Of a DNA stretch of 32,194 nt, positions 1 to 7,714 are shown piece by piece (positions within the stretch are counted from its first letter, which is position 1; each line of letters begins with the position of its first letter). Source of the stretch: a bacterium. Lineage in GTDB: Bacteria; Verrucomicrobiota; Verrucomicrobiia; Limisphaerales; UBA11358. A program made the position numbers and the translations under genes. The DNA lies in the NCBI GenBank assembly GCA_021780375.1, contig JAJXYT010000061.1:1-32194 (forward strand). The letters run 5' to 3'. A model generated the notes under the pieces. It was not told the origin of the DNA and made no database searches. It saw only the letters and a list, made by a program, of their open reading frames with translations.

Positions 1-2724
1 ATCCGCCGCCTGAATCGCCCGGTTGTGATATTTCTGAAGCGTCTGCTCCAGCATTTCCTTGAACGACCGATACTTGGCGAGGTTCATTTTCTCGCGCACG
101 CGGATTTCATCCGCGAGGATTTTAGCCAGCAACTTGAGCCGCAAATTTTCCTGCTCGTGTGTTTTGAAATCTTCGAGGAATTGCTCGTCCAGAATCGAGA
201 TGTCCGCCTTTTCAATTCCGGCGGCGGCGAAAATGTCCACCACCCCCTTGCTCTCAATGCTGCGGTCCAGCAACTCCCGCACGGCCTTTGCCTTTTCCTC
301 ATCTTTGGGCGTCGGCCCCGTAGTAGTTTTGATGAGTTGCTTGCGGAGCAACTGGTAGAAAACGATCTCATCCCCGTAGTCAATGCAGACGGGCAGGTGA
401 TTGACCAGCGAGAAGGCTGAATTCAAGCGCGCTTCCGTCGCAAGGAAGTCGTCCCGTAATTCATCCGTTTCGGTAAGATAACCGCAACATCGGAGGAACA
501 AATCCTCAAATTCAATGTTCGGCAGCGCCCGCCAGCCGCCGTAGTTCCTGCCCGCCGGCAATTCCGGCAGCAACGCGCGCGTGTCGGCGAGCGAATCCAC
601 GAATACCCGCTTGGCCTCGTCGCTGATGTCCGGCGCGGGATTCCCAGCGCCGCCGCCTTGCGTGTATTTCCTGGTCGCTTCCTTTAGCTGGTCGCCTATG
701 CCGATGAAATCCACCACCAGGCCGCCGGGCTTGTTGCTGAAAATCCGATTCACCCGCGCAATGGCCTGCATGAGTGAATGGCCTTTCATCGGCTTGTCCA
801 CATACAGCGTGTGAAGACAGGGAATGTCCGTTCCCGTCAGCCACATGTCGCGCACGATGGTGATTTTCAGCGGGTCATCAATATCTTTCATGCGCGCCTT
901 GATCGCGTCGCGTTGCGGCTGGGTGGTGATGTGGCCGGCCTGACTCCATTCCGGCGGGTCTTCGGCAAGATTGCCGGTCATCACGATTTTGATTTCCGGG
1001 CAGCCGGGCAAAGCTTTGAGCGCGCTGTAGAGCCGCACACAATTGCGGCGGCTCATGCAAACCACCATTGCCTTTCCGTTCAGCATCTTGTTTCGCTGCT
1101 GGAAATGGTCGAGCAACGTCTTCGCCAGGTCTTCGACCCGCTCCTTTGTCCCGGCGGCTTCCGCGATGGCAGCCCACCGCGCCCGCTCGATTTGGGAGCC
1201 ATCTCCGCCGCTTTCCTCCGTCACCTCCGCCAATTCCGCGTCAATCTGGTCGTTCGTCAATTCCAGTTTGACGAGACGCGGCTCGTAATAGACCGGCACG
1301 GTCGAATGGTCTTTCTTCGATTGCAGCATGTCATAACTGTGAATGACGTTGCCGAACACCGTCTGCGTGTCAGCCGACGCGAAACTGATTGGCGTGCCGG
1401 TGAAGCCGATGAACGAAGCGTTCGGCAGCGCCTTGCGTAGCTGGTGCGCGAAACCTTCCGTCAATCCGTATTGGCTGCGATGCGCTTCGTCCGCGATGAC
1501 AATGACGTTGCGCCGGGTTGAAAGGGTCGGGTGGACAACTTCCGTTTCGCCCAATTGAAATTTCTGAATCGTCGAGAAAATGACTTCGCCGCCTTCGCCA
1601 GAGAGCAGCGAGCGCAATGCCTCGATGGACTCCGCGTGTTGCACGTCACCCACCAGCGCCTTGACCGCGACAAACTGGTCGTGCAACTGGTCGTCAATGT
1701 CCGTGCTGTCCACCTGAATGACGAACGTGGGATTCTCCATGCGCGGGTCGTGCCGCAGGATGGCAACGAAATACGCCATCGAAAGCGATTTGCCCGAACC
1801 TTGCGTGTGCCAGATGACGCCGATTTTGCGGTCGCCGTCCGGTTGCGTGGCGCGGAGGGCTTCCTCCACCGCGAACCGCACACCGAAATACTGGTGATAC
1901 TTCGCGCCCTTCTTTTCGATCTTGTCGTTGACCACCTCGAACGCGATGAAATGCCGGAGGTAATCCAGCAACCGCGCCGCCGGAAACAATCCCTCAATCA
2001 GCGTCTTCATCGCGCCAGTGGAACTTTCCACCACGTCGCGCCCGTTGACGCTTTTCCACGGTGCGAACCATTCCCATGTAGCCGTCCACATGCCGTGCAA
2101 CGTCGAACCGACCGCGTGCGGCGTGTCGTCCTCCGCGTGGCCGGCCATGCCGCCGTCGGAAACGACGACGAGTGCGTTGTAATCGAACAACTGCGAAATG
2201 CCCGCCTTGTAATGCTGCACCTGGTTGAACGCGCCGAGCGTGTTCGGCTGCTCTTCGTAAGGATTCTTCAACTCGAACAGCACGACGGGAAATCCGTTCA
2301 GGTAAATGATGATATCAGGCCGCCGGTCGTTCGCGCCGCGAATGGGCAACTGGTTGACCACGCAAAAATCGTTCTCGGCGGGATGCTCCCAATCCACAAC
2401 GTAAATATGCTCGACGGCTTCCGTGCCGTCCGGCTTGCGATATTTCTGCTCGAAGCCTCGCGTGAACAGCGCGTGAAAATTCTTGTTCCGCTGCTCCAGC
2501 GTGATTCCTTCGGGGCGCGACATCTTGACGATGATTTCTTTCAGGGCATCTCCCGGCAGGTGCTGATATTTCTTTTTCAGGAACGCGCGCAGCCAATCTG
2601 TCATCACCACTTCGCGCCAGTCGCGTTCGATTTCGCCGCCGTATTGGTAGCGGTAGCCGGGCAACGCCAGCAGCCGATCAATCGTCGTTTCCTCAAACTG
2701 CGATTCTGTGCCTTGATTGGGCAT
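1..2724 (-). CDS. hsdR: Type I restriction enzyme, R (endonuclease/translocase) subunit, 3' end outside window
   Basis: This is the ATP-driven DNA translocase and nuclease subunit of the type I restriction-modification complex, acting with HsdM and HsdS on unmethylated foreign DNA. The frame is open for 908 codons from ATG at 2724 and leaves the window without a stop. An N-terminal PD-(D/E)xK nuclease core is visible: Asp137 in RRPDIIIY, then Glu151 and Lys153 in FELKNP. The SF2 motor follows, with Walker A HTQGSGKS (Lys312), the DEAH box (Asp412-His415, ADEAHRSQYG), GFTGTP, and a later helicase motif QAIARVNRIFSNK. The start is fixed by the upstream gene, whose TAA directly abuts this ATG (TAAATG), implying translational coupling. 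All motifs seen are intact, so an active enzyme is likely. Only the C-terminal HsdM/HsdS-contacting part is missing from view. Confidence 0.95.
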   Translation of the reverse strand, partial: MPNQGTESQFEETTIDRLLALPGYRYQYGGEIERDWREVVMTDWLRAFLKKKYQHLPGDALKEIIVKMSRPEGITLEQRNKNFHALFTRGFEQKYRKPDGTEAVEHIYVVDWEHPAENDFCVVNQLPIRGANDRRPDIIIYLNGFPVVLFELKNPYEEQPNTLGAFNQVQHYKAGISQLFDYNALVVVSDGGMAGHAEDDTPHAVGSTLHGMWTATWEWFAPWKSVNGRDVVESSTGAMKTLIEGLFPAARLLDYLRHFIAFEVVNDKIEKKGAKYHQYFGVRFAVEEALRATQPDGDRKIGVIWHTQGSGKSLSMAYFVAILRHDPRMENPTFVIQVDSTDIDDQLHDQFVAVKALVGDVQHAESIEALRSLLSGEGGEVIFSTIQKFQLGETEVVHPTLSTRRNVIVIADEAHRSQYGLTEGFAHQLRKALPNASFIGFTGTPISFASADTQTVFGNVIHSYDMLQSKKDHSTVPVYYEPRLVKLELTNDQIDAELAEVTEESGGDGSQIERARWAAIAEAAGTKERVEDLAKTLLDHFQQRNKMLNGKAMVVCMSRRNCVRLYSALKALPGCPEIKIVMTGNLAEDPPEWSQAGHITTQPQRDAIKARMKDIDDPLKITIVRDMWLTGTDIPCLHTLYVDKPMKGHSLMQAIARVNRIFSNKPGGLVVDFIGIGDQLKEATRKYTQGGGAGNPAPDISDEAKRVFVDSLADTRALLPELPAGRNYGGWRALPNIEFEDLFLRCCGYLTETDELRDDFLATEARLNSAFSLVNHLPVCIDYGDEIVFYQLLRKQLIKTTTGPTPKDEEKAKAVRELLDRSIESKGVVDIFAAAGIEKADISILDEQFLEDFKTHEQENLRLKLLAKILADEIRVREKMNLAKYRSFKEMLEQTLQKYHNRAIQAAD

Positions 2725-3924
2725 TTATCGTGACAGATTGCCCCATCGGCCTTGTTTGTTGTAGTGTTGACATCCTGGAAGGCCAGCGGATTGCCACAAG
2801 GCATCAAATGCAGATTTCAGCAGGATGTCCACCGGTGTTGCAAAATCGTCCAACAGCACATCTGGAAGCGGGAGGGTGTCGCGGTCAATTGCGTGCATTT
2901 CAGCGTAGTCATACCAAATTGAATCGAACCAGATGCGATAACCTCTGACGCCGTGCAAAGTGAGCATAATGACCAACGGCGTCGAAATGCCCAGTTCTTT
3001 AACCACCGCCAGATACTTGTGGAGGCTTTCCATCAGCTTACTTTCCAAAGCCGGGGCAGGAATTAGAAGCTGCCCTTCCCGTTGAATCATAAGGTTAGTC
3101 GCCACAGCCTCGAAAATGCCTGAACGAAAAACCTGCACATAGGAATCGGCTGGTTGGTCCCGATATTGAGAAAAAGTCAACAACCCGTCCAAATTGAAAC
3201 GATGATTCCATCCGGTAGCGCGGATTGGGGGCACCTTTGCTGGATTCTGATTCAGCGGAGCGAGGTCTAGCTGCGTGGCAGGATCAAGGATGGTCAAGGG
3301 GATTAGATGGAGAATGACCTTTGGCGTTTCAGGAAGAACAACCGGCCCTTCGTTGGCGATAATTTTGCTGAGGCGTTCCGTGCGGAAGGCGGTGATTTTT
3401 GCCCGTAAATCGCCGGAGGCGGTGAACGCGGAACGAATTTCGCCAACATCCAATTGCATCTTGCCGGCGCTCGTGCGCGAATAGAACCGGGAAAGATTCT
3501 TGAACGTGACCATGTGCGGCCCGGCCCAGCTTTTGGGAATGCGGATCACCAGCACCGGGCCGGAGGCTAAGCCATCAATGCTCCGAATCCGGCAGCCGGG
3601 GATGCGCGGTTCAATGCCCGATTGGATGATGGCATCCAATCGGTTGATTTCCACCCCGGCATTGATGCCCGCCAGGCCCTCGGCCTTTTCCGGCAGGTTC
3701 GTGGGTTTGTTATCGCCGTCACGCTTTTCGACGACGCCAAAAACAATGTCACCGCCGCCGGCATTGGCAAACGAGGAGACATCGGCCAGAAATTCCTTTT
3801 TATCCTCGTCGCCATTGCCGGGGAGTTGTTGTTTGTATTCGAGGGCGCGGCCCTCGGCGACGGCATTGGCCACCAACGCTTCAATGTCGGCCTTGGTGAT
3901 GGCGTCGAAGTCGCGGAGAATCAT
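2725..3924 (-). CDS. AlbA_2 (Schlafen-like, 'divergent AAA_4') domain protein inside the RM operon
   Basis: This is a 399-residue cytoplasmic protein. Residues about 10-170 match the AlbA_2/Schlafen-AAA_4 fold: an acidic-basic motif ALEYKQQL, then KEFLADVSSFANAGGGDIVFGVVE, then a conserved FKNLSRFYSRTSAGK stretch. That family is loosely annotated as putative DNA-binding or ATP-binding transcriptional regulators. The C-terminal half (about 180-399) has no motif I recognise and no membrane segment. Its ATG (3924) overlaps the hsdS stop as ATGA and its TAA abuts the hsdR start, so it is translated as part of the hsd operon. Genes of this family are known to sit inside type I RM loci, but their role there is unsettled. 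A regulatory, accessory-defence or DNA/RNA-processing role is inference only. Confidence 0.85.
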   Translation of the reverse strand: MILRDFDAITKADIEALVANAVAEGRALEYKQQLPGNGDEDKKEFLADVSSFANAGGGDIVFGVVEKRDGDNKPTNLPEKAEGLAGINAGVEINRLDAIIQSGIEPRIPGCRIRSIDGLASGPVLVIRIPKSWAGPHMVTFKNLSRFYSRTSAGKMQLDVGEIRSAFTASGDLRAKITAFRTERLSKIIANEGPVVLPETPKVILHLIPLTILDPATQLDLAPLNQNPAKVPPIRATGWNHRFNLDGLLTFSQYRDQPADSYVQVFRSGIFEAVATNLMIQREGQLLIPAPALESKLMESLHKYLAVVKELGISTPLVIMLTLHGVRGYRIWFDSIWYDYAEMHAIDRDTLPLPDVLLDDFATPVDILLKSAFDALWQSAGLPGCQHYNKQGRWGNLSR

Positions 3925-5222
3925 AGTCTGGCCTCTACCAGTTTTTCCGCCTGCTTAACGCGCAACTCGCCCGACAGCAGCTTGGGCAACAGCGTGTCCC
4001 GCAGCGCAGACAGCGTCCGCGATTCGCGGACGTTGTGAATGATTTGACTCCACCACGAGGAAACGATTTCCACAAACTTCTCAACGACCGGCGGCGGCGG
4101 CACAACGGCGGGAATGGGGCGGAAATTCTTTTTGCTGATTTCCATGAAGGTCGTGCCGTTGGCGTTGCCTTCAATCGTGTCCATGTTCTCGCGCACCCAT
4201 TCGATGACGTAGTAATTCGGCAATGGGCCGTCACAAATCAGCGCGATGAAACCTTGATTCACGGCCACCGGTAAATCCGCGATGGCCGTGTAGCCGATGG
4301 GCGCACGCGACGACAGCAGCACCGTGCCTTTGGGCAACAGACCGGAACTGATTTTATCCAGACCGGCGGGCGTGATTTGACGTTCGGTTGAAATCAGCAC
4401 CGGGTCGGTCAACGCGGAGAGGTCGCGCGGCGTGGCCCACGCGATGTTGCCGTTCCAGAATTTCGGTTCGTTTGTGCTGGGCGTGCTGCCGCCGACAACT
4501 TTTGCCACATCACCGATGTTTGCCACGCGCCAGCCGTGCGGGATTGGGCCGAGCGGGGAATCTTGCCAATGGGCGGGGAACAGCGCGGCGAGGGCGGGGC
4601 GGAGGTGGGCGGGTTGGCGTCCGGCGGCTTTGGCCACCACGGGATCGAAATCCACAAACCACGAACGGAACAACGCCGCCGCCAACTCCTCCAGCGTCCG
4701 GTTCATCCGCCGGTTCAACTCAATCTTGTCGTCCAACGCGCTAATGACTTTGCCAACTGCACATTGGTCCTCGGGAGAGAAATTCGGAATTCGGATTCGA
4801 CCGATGCCGTCTGTGCTAACATTTGCTTGCGCACTACCGCCAGCGTTGTTCAAAACTTCTTCATCAAATCCGCGTTGCGAGACAATCGCCCAAACAAAAT
4901 CATCGAACTTGCGTCCGGCCTTCGCCGTAATCTTGGCGACACGTTGATTCAGATATGCTGGCGCGGTAGTGCGGACGCGGCCCACTTTTCCAATCGTCGC
5001 GCCGGTCATCGCCATCACAATATCGCGGTCGTTCAGTGCAAAGCGATCAAGGCCACGCACTTTATCTTCCGGAATCCTATCACAGTCGGAAAGGTTGACG
5101 TGTGGCGGTTCGATGTTTGCAATCTTTACAATCGGAAATCCGGCAGTGGCGAAATGTTCGCTCTTAAAAGCGAAACCGCCCAAGACATCTGCAATTTCAG
5201 AAAGTGGTATTTCGTCCACCAT
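3921..5222 (-). CDS. hsdS: Type I restriction enzyme, S (specificity) subunit
   Basis: HsdS gives the complex its DNA target and bridges two HsdM subunits. The protein has 433 residues with the usual duplicated layout. The first target-recognition domain starts at once (IPLSEIADVLGGFAFKSEHF) and runs to about residue 165. A central conserved helix region follows (LEELAAALFRSWFVDFDPV). The second recognition domain begins at about 235 (HGWRVANIGDVAKVVGGSTP), and the closing conserved helix contains LRDTLLPKLLSGELRV. I chose ATG 5222 over an upstream non-ATG start at 5282 because it lies 1 nt after the hsdM stop (TAA-A-ATG) and begins the domain cleanly; the longer start would overlap hsdM. The stop overlaps the next gene's start (ATGA). 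The target sequence cannot be read from the protein. Confidence 0.95.
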   Translation of the reverse strand: MVDEIPLSEIADVLGGFAFKSEHFATAGFPIVKIANIEPPHVNLSDCDRIPEDKVRGLDRFALNDRDIVMAMTGATIGKVGRVRTTAPAYLNQRVAKITAKAGRKFDDFVWAIVSQRGFDEEVLNNAGGSAQANVSTDGIGRIRIPNFSPEDQCAVGKVISALDDKIELNRRMNRTLEELAAALFRSWFVDFDPVVAKAAGRQPAHLRPALAALFPAHWQDSPLGPIPHGWRVANIGDVAKVVGGSTPSTNEPKFWNGNIAWATPRDLSALTDPVLISTERQITPAGLDKISSGLLPKGTVLLSSRAPIGYTAIADLPVAVNQGFIALICDGPLPNYYVIEWVRENMDTIEGNANGTTFMEISKKNFRPIPAVVPPPPVVEKFVEIVSSWWSQIIHNVRESRTLSALRDTLLPKLLSGELRVKQAEKLVEARL

Positions 5223-5223
5223 T

Positions 5224-6993
5224 TTATTCAAGCGTTGCGAGCACTTCCTTGATTGTGCTTCCCAAGCGGAGGGATTCGTCAATTTCCTGCGTCAGAAGTT
5301 TCTTGAGCCTCGGAAACCGTTCTTCAAACGGTTCATCTTCGCCCCCGTCGTCGCTTGCGCCAACGTAACGGCCCGGCGTGAGCGCGTAGTTGTATTCGCG
5401 GATTTTGTCGAGCGTAGCCACGGCGCAGAAGCCGGGCACGGCGTCGGGCGCGCATTCGCGTTTGAACTGCCGATACACGGCGGCCATGCGTTCAATTTCT
5501 TCCTCCGAAAGCTGCTTTTGTTTGCGCGAGCCGGGAATCAGCACGCCGAGTTTGCGCCCGTCAATGAACAGGATTTCATTCTTGCGCGCCCGGCAGGAAG
5601 CTCCTGCTCCCTTGAAGCCGCCGCGATTCTTGCTCAAGAACCAGAGCGCGCAGGGAATCTGCGTGTTGGCAAACAACTGGCCGGTGAGCGTCACCATGCA
5701 ATCCACAAAGCCGCCCTCGACCAGCGCCTTGCGGACGGCGAGCCGGGCGGTTTCGCTGTTGGAAAGTTCGCCGGTGGCCATCACGAAACCCGCCGTGCCG
5801 CCGGGTTCGCGGGCGGTGGTATCCTTGAGATGCGACAGGAAATGCAGCATCCACATCGTATTCGCGTTGCGCGGCGAGAGCGGCAGCGGGCCGGAGTTTG
5901 TAGCGCAGTCCGTCCCGGCTGCGAGTTGCGGCAGCGTCCCGCTGCCCGCACGAACGTCCGGCGAGACGCCGGACGAACCCGCAGGCGAAGACGCCTGCGC
6001 TACCCGGCCCTTCGGCAGGTAGAGGCGGGCGTCCTTGTCGGAAATCAGTTTTGCGCCCCAGCCGTTTTCACCTTTCGCGCCGTCGTTGAACGGCGGATTG
6101 GCAAGGACGAAATCGGCCTTCTTGTCGGCGTGCTGGTCGTTGGTGTAGGAACTGCCGAGTTTGATGTCGCCGTCGAGTCCGTGGATGAACAGGTTCAACC
6201 GGCAGAGGCGGTAGGTGAAATCTTTCGTTTCCTGCCCGAAGAACGACAGCTTGCCGCTGTGATGCGCGAAGGTGTCGCTCTGCACGAACATGCCGCCGGA
6301 GCCGCAGCAGGGGTCGAACACCTTGCCCTCGGTCGGTTCGAGCATGGCCACAAGCGTTTGGACGATGCTCTGCGGCGTGAAGTATTCGCCGCCGCGCTTG
6401 CCCTCGGAATTGGCGAATTCACCGATGAAGTATTCATAGACGCGGCCCAGCATGTCCACGCCGCCGGTTTCAAAGCGGAAAATGTCCTTGGAAAACAGAT
6501 TGATGAGGCCCGCGACGCTTTCCTTGTCGAGATTCGACGTGGCGTAAATCGGCGGGAGCAGCCCCTTGAGCTTGGGAAACGTCTTTTCCAGCAGCAGAAG
6601 GATATTGTCGAGCCGCAGCCGGATGTCATCAGCGCGGGCGATTTTGACGATGTTTTCCCAGCGCGCTTCTTCGGGGACGAGAAAGGTTTGCTTGGCGGTG
6701 TAATTGTCGGCGTCGTTGAGGATGTCGAGCGCGAGTTGCTTATCCTTCGTGTGGAGGTCGCTCTTGGGGTCGGCAATTTCGGCGACAAGTTCGGCATGGC
6801 GCTTCTCGAAACGCAGCGAGAGGAAGCGGAGGAAAATGAGCGGCAGGACGTAACGCTTGTAATCCGCCGGTTCGATGCTGCCGCGCAGGGCGACGGCGGC
6901 GTTCCAGAGTTCCTTGAGCAATTCGGCCAGACCGCCAGAGCCGTTGTTGTAGCTGGTCTTCGTTCCTGAATTTTTGGCTTTGCCCTTTGCCAT
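5224..6993 (-). CDS. hsdM: Type I restriction-modification, M (N6-adenine methyltransferase) subunit with an in-frame insert
   Basis: HsdM methylates adenine in the HsdS-chosen site using S-adenosylmethionine. Of 589 residues, about 15-165 form the N-terminal helical HsdM domain (LKELWNAAVALRGSIEPADY). The Rossmann methyltransferase follows, with GEYFTPQ (about 202), the SAM loop FDPCCGSGGMF (Asp227) and the catalytic NPPF (Asn299). ATG 6993 is preferred to an upstream TTG at 7002 because it is the standard codon and opens a typical lysine-rich leader; no strong ribosome binding site is visible for either. Residues about 330-367, between LYLPKG and GPLPLSPRNANTMW, have no counterpart that I recall in the family. 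They are encoded by a palindromic element (5900-6003). The insert lies after NPPF, in a loop-like region, so the enzyme may still fold. It heads the hsdM-hsdS-AlbA_2-hsdR operon. Confidence 0.95.
   Translation of the reverse strand: MAKGKAKNSGTKTSYNNGSGGLAELLKELWNAAVALRGSIEPADYKRYVLPLIFLRFLSLRFEKRHAELVAEIADPKSDLHTKDKQLALDILNDADNYTAKQTFLVPEEARWENIVKIARADDIRLRLDNILLLLEKTFPKLKGLLPPIYATSNLDKESVAGLINLFSKDIFRFETGGVDMLGRVYEYFIGEFANSEGKRGGEYFTPQSIVQTLVAMLEPTEGKVFDPCCGSGGMFVQSDTFAHHSGKLSFFGQETKDFTYRLCRLNLFIHGLDGDIKLGSSYTNDQHADKKADFVLANPPFNDGAKGENGWGAKLISDKDARLYLPKGRVAQASSPAGSSGVSPDVRAGSGTLPQLAAGTDCATNSGPLPLSPRNANTMWMLHFLSHLKDTTAREPGGTAGFVMATGELSNSETARLAVRKALVEGGFVDCMVTLTGQLFANTQIPCALWFLSKNRGGFKGAGASCRARKNEILFIDGRKLGVLIPGSRKQKQLSEEEIERMAAVYRQFKRECAPDAVPGFCAVATLDKIREYNYALTPGRYVGASDDGGEDEPFEERFPRLKKLLTQEIDESLRLGSTIKEVLATLE
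5900..6003. mobile_element. Palindromic REP/MITE-like element inside hsdM
   Basis: The 104-bp segment is bounded by perfect 9-bp terminal inverted repeats, GTAGCGCAG (5900-5908) and CTGCGCTAC (5995-6003). Three hairpins lie inside: GGCAGCG/CGCTGCC (5930-5946), CGTCCGGCG/CGCCGGACG with a 3-nt loop (5955-5975), and GCAGGCG/CGCCTGC (5981-5998). The flanks also carry inverted GGGCCGG and CCGGCCC. It is read through in frame by hsdM as a low-complexity Ala/Gly/Ser/Pro peptide. It has no coding capacity of its own and no second copy was noticed in the window. The exact ends and any target duplication are uncertain. Confidence 0.75.
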
Positions 6994-7037
6994 GAGTTTC
7001 AAAGCAAATCATATTGCGGGAAACAGGAGTTGGAAAG

Positions 7038-7334
7038 ATGCGAGTTGAACGCCGGCCGGGTCATGTTGAAATCAGCGCATGGCTGTGGGACGAGGACATG
7101 ACAAAGGCACGGAGAAAACGGGCAGGCCGGCACGTGCTCGACCGAATGTTCAAAGGCGCGACCGTCCAGGACGGCGAGGCGGCGCGCGTACATTCCTACG
7201 GTATGCGCCATAAAGATACCTGGGTGGTGTATAAGCATTGCGCCGGGACGGGACTCCGGGCGTTTGATGTGGTGGTGATTTGCGGGCGCACAGGCCGGGT
7301 GCTTTACGAAGGTTCGGCGGGCGACGAGGGGTGA
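7038..7334 (+). CDS. Small protein of unknown function
   Basis: I do not recognise this 98-residue frame. The start at ATG 7038 is supported by AGGAG at 7025-7029, eight bases upstream, the clearest Shine-Dalgarno in the window; a TTG start at 7014 is also possible. The N-terminal half is basic (KARRKRAGRHVLDRMFKG). The C-terminal half reads like a small beta-rich fold (DTWVVYKHC, FDVVVICGRTGRVLYEG). There is no signal peptide or membrane segment. It is divergent from hsdM with only 44 bp between the starts, so the two promoters must overlap each other or the coding sequence. It could be a small accessory or antitoxin-sized protein linked to the RM operon, but nothing proves that, and a spurious frame is not excluded. 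Confidence 0.5.
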   Translation: MRVERRPGHVEISAWLWDEDMTKARRKRAGRHVLDRMFKGATVQDGEAARVHSYGMRHKDTWVVYKHCAGTGLRAFDVVVICGRTGRVLYEGSAGDEG

Positions 7335-7714
7335 ACGCCGCGCCGCGCGATTTTATTGTTTCAAACCATTTCGCAGCCAGCAAGCCCAACCAGAAACGCA
7401 CGGAAGGCAAGCGGCGCTGGCGGCGGTTTGGGCCGCGCGAGAAAGTCGCGACGTTTTCTCGAAAACGTGCTGCCGGTGCCGGAGCGGAACTATCGCATTT
7501 GCGCCGATGCTTATCTGGTGACCCTGGGCCGGGTTGGCGGATGAGCCGCTTGAAAGTCTCAATGAATTGAATTTGAAACTCGCGGAAGCGGTCGTTTTAA
7601 CCCTTCTGGCCATCGGGTGTTCAGCGCCTCGACGGTTGATTTGCCACCCTTTAAGCCTCTTGCCGTGCCCGGCATATTCGAAGATCACTAATCCTCGGAA
7701 GTGAGGAACACCGG
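7335..7714. other. Intergenic stretch without a recognised gene
   Basis: These 380 bp lie between the small orphan gene and the 3' end of the GH43 gene. Frames in it are short and start without convincing ribosome binding sites. A plus-strand stretch around 7440-7545 (VLPVPERNYRICADAYLVT) faintly recalls transposase remnants but is too short and broken to assign. I see no tRNA-like fold, no repeat array and no clear terminator for the GH43 operon. Confidence 0.5.

Noticed and set aside
4969-6969. Very long plus-strand open frame (over 600 codons) opposite hsdM
   Set aside because: It is antisense to an unmistakable methyltransferase, has no recognisable domain or ribosome binding site, and its composition is that of a GC-rich shadow frame.
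7440-7545. Possible transposase remnant (VLPVPERNYRICADAYLVT)
   Set aside because: It is too short, with no terminal repeats or continuing frame, and cannot be assigned to a family by eye.
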